The notes under the pieces: generated by a model
Told to the model about the DNA's origin: nothing
What the model saw: only the letters and a program-made list of their open reading frames with translations
Databases searched by the model: none
Assembly: GCA_918026815.1 (NCBI GenBank)
Contig: CAKJVC010000068.1
Coordinates: forward strand, 806,001 to 870,000
Length of the DNA stretch: 64,000 nucleotides
From: Chalara sp. BL73
Taxonomy: Eukaryota > Ascomycota > Leotiomycetes > Helotiales
Direction of reading: 5' to 3'
Translations under genes and position numbers: made by a program
In this document: one piece after another, positions 11,672 through 22,046 of the stretch
Layout of the letters: every line of letters begins with the position of its first letter
Numbering within the stretch: the stretch's first letter is position 1

Positions 11672-13419
11672 TGTATGAAATGGTTTTCTGCTGCATGCGG
11701 CGCCGGAAACACTTTCAAATGGTCACCATGTAACTTTTTTTTTGAACATGCGGCCGCATATCAAGGCTCTTCCTAAGCCCACACCTCCCCGCCTTTTGGT
11801 TAAATTCACCCCTTGCCAATTTGCCCAGGGCGGTGTCAAGCGAGGGAAGGCTGTAGCATACCAGTCCCGCCAAAGTTAACACTCATTGACCGAATGACTC
11901 TTAAATTTTGAATTGAAATATACTTATCGAATGCGCCCTCTTCTCAGCTTCACTAGGCAAGCATTCACCCGACAGAAAGTCGTATCCAAGCCAATACTTC
12001 GAAATTTTACAACAACAGCACAAAATAAAAAGTTTCAGATTCAAAAGAGCTCAAGAACACCTCCAGCCCAAATGGCTACCACAACGCTCAAGGGTCAGCC
12101 CTTTGACCGGCAGATCCTCGATTCCATGCTGCGGCGGCGCATGTTCTACACTCCTTCTTTCGAGATCTACAATGGCGTTGGTGGTCTTTACGATTATGGC
12201 CCACCAGGTTGTGCCCTTCTAAACAACATTGTAGAACTATGGCGGAAACACTTCATCCTGGAGGAAGATATGCTGGAGGTTGACTGTACGGCATTGACAC
12301 CGGCTGAGGTTCTCAAGACCAGTGGCCATGTGGACAAATTCGCCGATTGGATGTGCAAAGACCCGAAAAATGGCGATATCATGCGAGCGGATCATTTCGT
12401 GGAGCAAATCCTCGAGGCTCGACTAAAAGGAGATAAAGATGCTAGAGGTGTCAAGGTGGAGGAGAAGGAAGAAGACCCAAAGAAGAAGAAAAAGAAGGTC
12501 AAGGGCGTAGCTGCTGCCAAGCTGGACGATGCTGTGGTTCAGGAATATGAGGAGGTTCTTGCAAGAGTAGGGCTATATCACCTGGACCTCTTGAAAACTC
12601 ACTAATGAAGTTAAGATTGATAACTATAATGGCGTCGAGCTTGGCGAGCTGATCACGAAGTTCGACCTGAAGAACCCAGAGACTGGTGTTCAGCCACTCC
12701 CTCCTGTTGAGTTCAACCTCATGTTCCAAGTGTCGATTGGCCCTAGCAGCAATATGCCAGGCTATCTACGACCGGAGACAGCTCAAGGTCAATTCCTCAA
12801 CTTCGCCAAACTTCTCGAGTTCAATCAACAGCAAATGCCTTTTGCATCAGCTTCAATTGGCAAGTCATTCAGGAACGAAATCTCCCCACGTGCTGGTCTC
12901 CTCCGTGTTCGCGAGTTTTTGATGGCTGAGATTGAGCACTATGTTGACCCTGAGGGGGGTAAAAAGCACGCACGATTCGACGAAGTTAAGGATGTCGAGC
13001 TTGTTCTTCTAAATCGACATACCCAATTAGCCGGTAAGACAGATGTCTCGAAGGTGGCAATCGGCAAAGCTGTTGCAGATGGCACTGTAGACAACGAAAC
13101 GCTTGGGTATTTCTTGGCTCGAATTCAGTTGTTCCTACAAAAAATTGGTGTCGATCAATCCAAGCTTAGATTCAGGCAACACATGGCAAACGAAATGGCA
13201 CATTACGCTGCTGACTGCTGGGATGCGGAATTACAAACCAGCTACGGTTGGATTGAATGTGTTGGCTGTGCAGACAGAAGCGCATATGATCTGACGGTCC
13301 ATGCAAAGAAGACAGGTGCCCCTTTGATTGTCCGAGAACGGCTCGACACTCCTATCAGCATTGAGGAATGGCAGATTGATCTTGACAAAAGAAATTTGGT
13401 CCATTCTTCAAGAAAGATG
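11095..13419 (+). repeat. Tandem duplication, unit 1 (2.3 kb)
   Basis: This unit covers the 5' half of RPF1, the shared promoter and the first two thirds of GRS1. It is repeated directly downstream at an offset of 2324 bases. All stretches I compared are identical, except for one missing A in a run of A near 13387-13390. The junction at 13419 joins GRS1 exon 2 to RPF1 with only one base of shared sequence (G), so it arose without long homology, or it is an assembly error. Confidence 0.9.
11748..11759. promoter_or_regulatory. 12 bp palindrome in the divergent RPF1-GRS1 promoter
   Basis: ATGCGGCCGCAT is a perfect palindrome inside the region between the RPF1 and GRS1 start codons. It is repeated at 14072-14083 in the second unit. 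A role as a binding site for a shared regulator is inference. Confidence 0.3.
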
Positions 13420-13452
13420 AAGGACCTTGGGCACAGGTGGTGGCTCGTCTGA
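11931..13452 (+). pseudogene. GRS1 truncated copy (glycyl-tRNA synthetase 5' part, frameshifted)
   Basis: First copy of GRS1 in the tandem duplication. It keeps the ATG at 11931, the presequence, exon 1 (11931-12566), the 49 bp intron and most of exon 2. Compared with the intact copy it lacks one A in the run near 13387-13390. This shifts the frame after about residue 469 and, after some 21 unrelated residues that run across the duplication junction, ends at 13450-13452. The anticodon-binding domain and part of the catalytic core are missing, so the product cannot charge tRNA normally. Because its promoter is intact it may be transcribed. The frameshift 30 bases from the junction could be biological or a homopolymer error. 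Confidence 0.85.
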
Positions 13453-13995
13453 AAATAGTGTTGGAAATTTGAGAGACAGGGAGGCGGGCGTGAGGTCGAG
13501 GTTTGTGCTGGTAGTTGATGCTGCTATCGAAGGTGCTATCGAAGGTGCATTTGAAGATGCTCGCGTTCGTTGCCGTGAGGTCTTCGAGTCTTCTGCATCT
13601 TCGTCCTCCGAGCCAGAATCCGAGTCCAGCATGCTGTCCACATCGTTCTCGTCCTCCCCATCTTCCTCTTCAGCAGGTTCTTGCTCAGCTGCTTCTGCCG
13701 CTTCCATGCGCCGCCGCTTCAATTGTTCCACATCTACACTAACACCAAGTCCATCATCGTCCACGTCATCCCATACTCGCTTTCTGTCAATTGTATGTGG
13801 TATATTCTTTGCCAAACGTTCCCGTCTCAATGCTGGGTCTCGATCCTCCTCTCGTTTCCTCTTGAAGCGTTCATCTCTTCGTAGAGAGTCTCTAGCTTTC
13901 TTTTGCTTAACATAAAGATCCTGCCGCCTAAACTTGTTCTCTGTCTTAAATGGCAAACTCGCCTTGGGAGACGGCTTTACTCGTTTCGCAACCAT
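13408..13995 (-). pseudogene. RPF1 5' fragment (truncated copy)
   Basis: Second copy of the RPF1 start in the duplication. It encodes the first 191 or so residues, identical to the intact gene, then runs into GRS1-derived sequence and stops after about four foreign residues. The Brix domain is almost completely missing, leaving only the basic/acidic N-terminal tail. Its divergent promoter is intact, so a short nucleolar-type tail could be expressed, but I infer no function. Confidence 0.88.
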
Positions 13996-15744
13996 TGTAT
14001 GAAATGGTTTTCTGCTGCATGCGGCGCCGGAAACACTTTCAAATGGTCACCATGTAACTTTTTTTTTGAACATGCGGCCGCATATCAAGGCTCTTCCTAA
14101 GCCCACACCTCCCCGCCTTTTGGTTAAATTCACCCCTTGCCAATTTGCCCAGGGCGGTGTCAAGCGAGGGAAGGCTGTAGCATACCAGTCCCGCCAAAGT
14201 TAACACTCATTGACCGAATGACTCTTAAATTTTGAATTGAAATATACTTATCGAATGCGCCCTCTTCTCAGCTTCACTAGGCAAGCATTCACCCGACAGA
14301 AAGTCGTATCCAAGCCAATACTTCGAAATTTTACAACAACAGCACAAAATAAAAAGTTTCAGATTCAAAAGAGCTCAAGAACACCTCCAGCCCAAATGGC
14401 TACCACAACGCTCAAGGGTCAGCCCTTTGACCGGCAGATCCTCGATTCCATGCTGCGGCGGCGCATGTTCTACACTCCTTCTTTCGAGATCTACAATGGC
14501 GTTGGTGGTCTTTACGATTATGGCCCACCAGGTTGTGCCCTTCTAAACAACATTGTAGAACTATGGCGGAAACACTTCATCCTGGAGGAAGATATGCTGG
14601 AGGTTGACTGTACGGCATTGACACCGGCTGAGGTTCTCAAGACCAGTGGCCATGTGGACAAATTCGCCGATTGGATGTGCAAAGACCCGAAAAATGGCGA
14701 TATCATGCGAGCGGATCATTTCGTGGAGCAAATCCTCGAGGCTCGACTAAAAGGAGATAAAGATGCTAGAGGTGTCAAGGTGGAGGAGAAGGAAGAAGAC
14801 CCAAAGAAGAAGAAAAAGAAGGTCAAGGGCGTAGCTGCTGCCAAGCTGGACGATGCTGTGGTTCAGGAATATGAGGAGGTTCTTGCAAGAGTAGGGCTAT
14901 ATCACCTGGACCTCTTGAAAACTCACTAATGAAGTTAAGATTGATAACTATAATGGCGTCGAGCTTGGCGAGCTGATCACGAAGTTCGACCTGAAGAACC
15001 CAGAGACTGGTGTTCAGCCACTCCCTCCTGTTGAGTTCAACCTCATGTTCCAAGTGTCGATTGGCCCTAGCAGCAATATGCCAGGCTATCTACGACCGGA
15101 GACAGCTCAAGGTCAATTCCTCAACTTCGCCAAACTTCTCGAGTTCAATCAACAGCAAATGCCTTTTGCATCAGCTTCAATTGGCAAGTCATTCAGGAAC
15201 GAAATCTCCCCACGTGCTGGTCTCCTCCGTGTTCGCGAGTTTTTGATGGCTGAGATTGAGCACTATGTTGACCCTGAGGGGGGTAAAAAGCACGCACGAT
15301 TCGACGAAGTTAAGGATGTCGAGCTTGTTCTTCTAAATCGACATACCCAATTAGCCGGTAAGACAGATGTCTCGAAGGTGGCAATCGGCAAAGCTGTTGC
15401 AGATGGCACTGTAGACAACGAAACGCTTGGGTATTTCTTGGCTCGAATTCAGTTGTTCCTACAAAAAATTGGTGTCGATCAATCCAAGCTTAGATTCAGG
15501 CAACACATGGCAAACGAAATGGCACATTACGCTGCTGACTGCTGGGATGCGGAATTACAAACCAGCTACGGTTGGATTGAATGTGTTGGCTGTGCAGACA
15601 GAAGCGCATATGATCTGACGGTCCATGCAAAGAAGACAGGTGCCCCTTTGATTGTCCGAGAACGGCTCGACACTCCTATCAGCATTGAGGAATGGCAGAT
15701 TGATCTTGACAAAAAGAAATTTGGTCCATTCTTCAAGAAAGATG
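13419..15744 (+). repeat. Tandem duplication, unit 2 (2.3 kb)
   Basis: Direct repeat of 11095-13419. Position 15744 corresponds to 13419, one base out of the 2324 offset because of the extra A in this copy. It contains the RPF1 fragment and the 5' part of the intact GRS1. Confidence 0.9.
14218..14235 (+). promoter_or_regulatory. Five-codon upstream ORF before GRS1
   Basis: ATG ACT CTT AAA TTT TGA ends 19 bases before the first GRS1 ATG. The same uORF precedes the truncated copy at 11894-11911. It could modulate initiation at the mitochondrial start codon if it lies in the transcript; the transcription start is not known. Confidence 0.35.
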
Positions 15745-16554
15745 GGAAGACGGTTGAGGCCGCAGTCCTGGCTCTTCCACAAGAGAAGCGAGAGGCGCTA
15801 GCGAAAGACCTAGAATCAAATGGCAAGATTATAGTTGATGTTAAAGGTGTGAGCGACGGCAAAGTTGAGATATCAAAAGACCTCATCGTCATCGAGAAGA
15901 GGACTAGAGTTCAAAACACAAGAGAGTTCACTCCTAACGTTATTGAACCATCATTTGGTCTTGGTAGAATATTGTATGCCCTGATTGAGCAAAATTACTG
16001 GACTCGTACGGCGGCAGATGACCAAGCAGAGACTCGTGGTGTAGGTTTCCACGCCTTTCTCCAAGCAATTTCATACTAATCTAGTCTAGGTCCTCTCATT
16101 TCCTCCTATAGTCGCACCAACCAAGGTTCTTCTGGTTCCTCTCTCCGGCCATGAAAGCTTCAAACCTCTACTTAAGGAAGTATCCCGCAAGCTGCGTGTG
16201 TTGGGGGTCTCGAGCCGAATCGATGATTCCGGTGCATCAATTGGTAAGCGCTATAGCCGGAATGATGAGTTGGGTACGCCTCTTGGTATCACTGTCGACT
16301 TCCAGAGCGTTGCGGATAATACTTTCACGCTAAGAGACCGAGACTCTACCAAACAAGTTCGTGCAGATGCAGACAAGATCCTAGCCGCGATCAAGTCACT
16401 AGTTGAAGGCGCAAAAGTTTGGGCAGATATTGAGAAAGAATTACCAGCCTGTAAGTTTTCCCAAGCTCTCCCGTCTCCCGTTTGCAAAGCGGTTACACTA
16501 TACTGATTTGTCTGTGCAGTCGAGGGCCAAGAAGTTGACTTACCTGCTCGGTAA
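14255..16554 (+). CDS. GRS1: Glycyl-tRNA synthetase, dual mitochondrial/cytosolic (intact copy)
   Basis: Class II aminoacyl-tRNA synthetase charging tRNA-Gly. Four exons (14255-14890, 14940-16040, 16090-16450, 16520-16554) with GT-AG introns of 49, 49 and 69 bp give 710 residues. The first ATG adds a 47-residue Arg/Ser-rich, acid-poor presequence ([14 protein letters not shown] start), typical of mitochondrial import. A second in-frame ATG at 14396 starts the cytosolic form. The core shows [12 protein letters not shown], the lysine-rich insertion and PPVEFNLMF, then RPETAQGQF (motif 2 region) and [12 protein letters not shown] (motif 3). The C-terminal anticodon-binding domain begins at [16 protein letters not shown]. 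The last exon carries only the final 12 codons. One gene serving both compartments is known for yeast GRS1; here it is inferred from the two ATGs. Confidence 0.95.
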
Positions 16555-18408
16555 AGGGACTGATAAAATAGTTGTCGTACCATGGAAGATTCTCTATGAG
16601 GGAAGCAACGGGTATAGTGTAGATTTAGAAGTAAACAAAAGTCACCTTGCATATCTCCAATCCCTGTTTCTTTCTACCATTCAGACATTTCGTTGGGTAT
16701 AAACTTTGGACAAGTGTTGCCACACGTGAAATAGATAAGGGGGCCAAGCAGAACCACTCGGGTTTCGCTCCACGTCGCCCTCCACCAGATTTGTTTCACA
16801 TCAGCTCCATCCGAAGTTTTGAAACGCTCTCCCAATCAAAAGCGTTGCTATAAACAGCGTGGTGCAGGAAACATGATATCCCATTCTAGAAGGAGGAGAA
16901 CGTCGATCGAAGGAATCGGAGAAAAATGCTGTAAGTAAGCGGTACGTCAGGTCCAAGGGTGAGAGTTCTTGGGTGTACTGTAGCATAAAAACCTTCCACT
17001 CTGTGACAAGTCCCGCCTTTCAGAAACAGCAAACAGAGCGCGCTTAGCCACAGTATGATGAATGAGCCAGAGATATGACCTCGGTCCTTTTCATCTTGGA
17101 TGGATTGAAAGGAGGCATTTTGATGGAGGTTAGATTTGGATGGCTTGCGAGTTCCCACCAACTTTTACTGAGATGAGAGCGAATATTCCAAGTTCAACAG
17201 GGTAACGGCAAGCCCCTGAGAAGGAGGGGTAAACCTTAAAGGACGACGAAATAAGGGGTTCTCGCTGACGTTCGGCTACACCACCAGCGCTGAAACGAAC
17301 CTATAGATGAAGCGCAGAAGATTTGAGTTGTGGCGGGATACGCCAAGTTGATGAAAGACTGGGACGGACCACTGTCCTTCCTACATACTTAGAGTATTTT
17401 ATCCTGTTTGGCTTGGAGGGTGCCACCTATCCAGATACACTTTACCTGGTCTGGCCACCTCCCGCTACTAGATTGATGATTGATCATACGGGGCAGCATC
17501 ATTGAAAGTTCTATCCCCCTTACCAACCGCATCAAGACGCTGCTGTTGTTCAGCTTTAGGCAGAGTGTATAACATCATTAAGGACTGCTGGTCTGTTTTG
17601 CTTGGGTGAGGGTTTTGCATGGTTAAATAGAGAGAGAGATATATATCTTTATATCTGTATATCTATCTATATCGGAACACTTATACATGTTGTCGGATTG
17701 AGATATGTCTTGATCATCTACCTGACTTCAATTTTACTACAATACAATACAAAATAGAGCACAGTACAATCAAGAGAGTGGCCAGCCCACCCTTCACCTA
17801 CTGTGGTAGGGGTTATCCAAGGGTGGTGCGGCGCGCTTAACAAACCCATAGCCCCACACTTTGGAGCAGCAGGCCAGCCAGCCCAAGAACCATCTCCAAC
17901 AACACGCACCTCGAACATACACACACACACACACACATCTCCCTCTTCTATAATCAGTTCAACGACCTCATCTCACAATCCCCCCCCCCCCTCCAATTTC
18001 CTTCGCTATCCTCTCAACGGTAGACTGTATACTTGCGCTCGCCCAGCTGTTGCGCTTTCGGAAGGGACACCCCCTTCAGCTGGATGCTGCAGGGCCTGTT
18101 CCAGAGTCTCCCTCGAGTCACGGTGAGGCTCTCGGTCTGGTAGATTCAGACCGTGCCATTCATTACATTACACGCATCCCCTCTTCAAAACCTTGGGTTT
18201 AACAGGTATGTCTTCTCCTGGGATAATTGCGACTTGAAGACGCTGATCTTGCATCGCAGCACAATTGGTTTACATTTGATTATACCCCTCCACGACGAAT
18301 CAAGACCCGCGACGATTCAACCACGGCAAGCGTGCGATTTCGTATATAAAGGGGTTGGCGCTCACAGCCCACGCTCGAATCAGATTTTTAAATCTATAAA
18401 TCAGCAAA
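16555..18408. other. Intergenic with simple repeats, no gene seen
   Basis: Contains an AT/ATCT-rich tract at about 17625-17674, an (AC)9 run at 17919-17936 and a run of 12 C at 17980-17991. The last few hundred bases are likely the CLA4 promoter. A 91-codon frame on the minus strand at 16886-17161 has no recognisable features. Confidence 0.5.
18343..18351 (+). promoter_or_regulatory. TATA-box-like element upstream of CLA4
   Basis: TATATAAAG lies 58 bases before the proposed first ATG at 18409. The spacing supports transcription starting just upstream of the small first coding exon. Confidence 0.45.
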
Positions 18409-21307
18409 ATGTCACAAAACAAGTGGGTTTCATGTTTCCTACGTAGTCTTGCATTTCACCCTCAACGCTCAAGGCAATTGGTTTTGAAGCGGAAGGTCAT
18501 GGTGTAGAGCTGAGATTATTCGCCTCTTGACAATAGAAACCGACCTATTTGTATTTGAGAGCACTTCATTTTCAATTGGATTAGATAATGACTGACCATT
18601 GTTTTTCACTAGTATGTATACACCAGGCCAGTTCATGAATCCAGGTCCGGCCCCTCGACCCCCAACTGATCGGCCTCGCCTCAACCTAACACCGTCGACC
18701 ACAAATTTGCCTGGAAATTTCTCAAATATGACAATCTCCCCTATAACACGAAGCGCAACATCAAGCTACACAGGTTCAACCATGTCCCTACCTCTAGCAC
18801 GATTACAAACCAACCAGACCGACGGCCAAGGAGGACTTGCCATCATCAAAGAAGGCTGGGCTCAAGTAAAGGAGGGCAAGAATTTCATAAGTCCATGGAA
18901 GCAAAAATGGCTCATTCTTCGAAAGGAGGCGCTTGACTTTCATAAGAGCGAGGGAGGCAAAATCGCATACCAGATCATCTTAAAAGACGTGTTAGGAGTT
19001 GCTCGTGTTGAAGCTGCTGGTACGCTTTTTGAGATCAAACGAGCGCTGAATGGATCTTCTACTAGCCCCGGAGACGATGACGGAAATGGTCTCTCAAAGA
19101 CACTGCAGATCAAAGTCAAGGGTGACGATGATTTGTATGAGTGGATCGATTGCATTTACGCGCGCTGTCCTGGTATGGGAGGTGTCAGCAATCCAACGAA
19201 TTTTAGTCACGCCGTTCATGTCGGCTTTGATGCTAACACTGGTGCATTTGTGGGTTTACCACCTGAGTGGTCAAGGTTACTCAATTCATCAGCCATCACC
19301 AAGGAGGACTATGAGGCCAACCCACAAGCTGTTTTTGAGGTATTGGAATTTTATTCTGATATCAACAAGCGTGCAGCAGATCCAAACTACACAAGTCTTA
19401 CGCCTACCCCCCCCGCTTCCTCAAGTCAAAATAAGCAGTTAGGTTATGGAGGCGCGAGTATTGCTCCTCCACGACCAGTTCAAACTACCCAGCGCAACCC
19501 TAGTTATGGCCAATCACAAACCTCTTCCCCTGGAGGCGTTAATGCCCCACGACGACCAACCCCTCCTGAAGCACAACAACAACGACAGCAAATGCTGCAA
19601 ATGGCTTCCAACTACGTTGACCCGGATGCACGTGAGAGAGAGCGTGAGCGTGAGCGTCAAAAGCAGCAACAGGAGATGCAACGCCAGCGAGAGATGGAAG
19701 AGCAGAATCGTAGAGACATGGAGGCGTACAATGCATCATTACCAAAGACACGAGTGCCATTGGCACAACAAGAGCTCGGTGGCTACGGAGGGGGCTCCTC
19801 AACAGATCGGTACAACCCATCCAGAGCTGCACCCCCTGCTCCCCGTCAACCTCAGCAGGCTCAGGCTCCTGCTTCTCTTCGAACGCAACGGCAGAATCCA
19901 TCAGCTCCTTCTCCTAATGGTCAATCTCGACCGCCCATCTCGGCTCAGACGAGCTCTGGTTCGGCCTCTCGGGAGCAGAGCCCATCGATTCGCACCCCAA
20001 CGACTAATTCTAATACTCAGCGCCCCCAAGAACCTCGTTATCAAAATGGCAGTCAGCAACAGAACGCCATCCGAACTCCCCAGCAAAATCCTCCTGCTTC
20101 TCGCCTCCCAGCTCCTGTGAACCAGGTCAAACCTCTCAACGTTGCTCCCAAGCAACCTGCAGGAGGAAGCAATGGCGTTGCTCAAAATGCTGCAATTAAG
20201 GCAGCCGAAGCCGCGTTGACCGCAAAACCATCACCATCCGAGCGGAAGCAAGATGTACGAATGTCAACTTTGACAGAAAGCGAAGTTATGCAAAAGTTGA
20301 GAGAAGCTGTTTCTAAGGACGATCCCAACCTCTCATATTCCAAGCAAAAGAAGATTGGACAAGGTGCATCTGGCTCGGTTTATGTTGCTAAGGTCAAAGA
20401 GAACCCATACTCTGAAATAGCTCAGGGACTCATCCGCGAGCAAGGCGCCAAAGCTCAAGTCGCAATTAAGCAAATGGATCTCGCAAACCAACCAAGAAAG
20501 GAGCTCATTGTTAATGAGATCATGGTTATGAAAGACAGCAAACACAAGAATATCGTGAACTTTCTTGACGCTTTCTTACGTAACAATTCTGCAGAGCTTT
20601 GGGTTGTTATGGAGTTTATGGAGGGCGGTGCCTTGACAGATGTCATCGATAATAACCCTACCATCACTGAGGACCAGATCTCCACGATCTGCTTTGAGGT
20701 AAGCTGATAGACTTAACTGTGGAAGATAGAGGCTAACATTTGGCAAGACTTGCAAGGGCCTGCATCACTTACATGAGCGTAGCATTATCCACCGAGATAT
20801 CAAAAGCGATAACGTTTTGCTTGATGCTCGTGGAAATATCAAGATTAGTATGTCTCGATTCTCGCTCATAACTGCTTTTTGGCTAACAATATTTTAGCTG
20901 ATTTCGGATTCAGCGCTAAGTTGACTGAAGCTAAATCAAAGCGTGCTACCATGGTTGGCACTCCTTATTGGATGGCTCCTGAAGTCGTTAAGCAAAAGGA
21001 ATACGGGCCTAAGGTCGATATTTGGTCCCTTGGTATCATGGCCATTGAGATGATCGAATCCGAGCCTCCTTACCTGAACGAAGAGCCTCTTAAAGCCCTT
21101 TACCTGATTGCTACGAATGGAACACCTCGATTGAAGAAGCCTGAGAAGCTTAGCAGACCCCTGAAAGCTTTCTTATCGGTTTGTCTTTGCGTTGACATCA
21201 GAAGCAGAGCTTCGGCTGCGGAGCTACTCAATCACGAGTTCCTCAAGACTGGCTGTAGCACTTCGAGCTTGGCTGATCTTTTGGCCTTCAAGAAACAAAC
21301 AAAATAA
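18409..21307 (+). CDS. CLA4: PAK-family Ser/Thr kinase, Cla4 type (PH-CRIB-kinase)
   Basis: Cdc42/Rac effector kinase controlling polarity, septins and hyphal growth at the membrane. Proposed exons are 18409-18422, 18613-20698, 20748-20847 and 20898-21307, giving 869 residues. The 14 bp first exon (M-S-Q-N-) is inferred from a GTGGGT donor, a CTGAC branch site and a CACTAG acceptor just before an in-frame ATG at 18614. If that is wrong, translation starts at 18614. Residues about 80-195 form a PH domain and about 195-230 a CRIB motif (ISNPTNFxHxVHVGFD pattern). A long Gln/Pro-rich linker follows, then a kinase domain from about 580: [43 protein letters not shown]. The PH domain distinguishes Cla4 from Ste20. 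Confidence 0.93.
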
Positions 21308-22046
21308 ATTTGGGAACGAGATTTTTTGAATGGTTTAATGATGATGATCGGAATATGAATTTGAGGAGCCAGCGATTACCGTTTCTTGCATCGTTCATGT
21401 TGGCCAGCATTAATGCCGACATGATATCATGGCGTTGGGAGATGAACTTTGCTATATATAACTGGTCTGCGATTTCCCATGGGCACAAGCATAGCGGCTC
21501 GGGATCCATGGCTTGTGACGGGTATTATCCTGGATTTTCGGTTCGTTTACTTTTCTGAGCATCATGGATGGCGGTCTATTTCGCACCTCAGGACGAGGGT
21601 TTATGGTATTAAAGATGAGACATCAGAAAAGAGCACTTAGTCATAGACTCGGACACCTAAATGGAAAAGAAATCCATATATAATAGCCCAGTTTTATGAA
21701 ATTCAAGTTATAGTGCAACCAATAGCCAGTCGTGTGTCGATAGAGCCAGTATGAAGAACAATAGGAAGTCAAGAAAATATCATAATTCCTGTCCGTTTCT
21801 TGGGAGTGAATTTAAGCATTTTCGTCTCCAGGCTATCAGCCCCGGAGGTGGGGCAATCAACTTTCTCGATCGTGCCCAATCGTGTCACTTCCTTTAACAG
21901 CTACCCTGGCTGAGGTCACTTTCCGCAGAGCCTCTCGACATTACTTCAACGTGTTCCTTCAATAAAAGATTCCTAACTTACACACCGTTGTGGTTGACGG
22001 CATAATCGCTGAAACCCGGCGACTCGAGTACTATTATTTGCGCAGT
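21308..22046. other. Intergenic, no gene seen
   Basis: Carries the CLA4 3' region and the SEC12 upstream region. No domain-bearing frame or RNA gene was seen. Confidence 0.5.

Noticed and set aside
11913..11930. Upstream non-ATG (TTG) start for the first GRS1 copy
   Set aside because: In frame, and yeast GRS1 does use TTG, but here an ATG follows six codons later and already supplies the full presequence.
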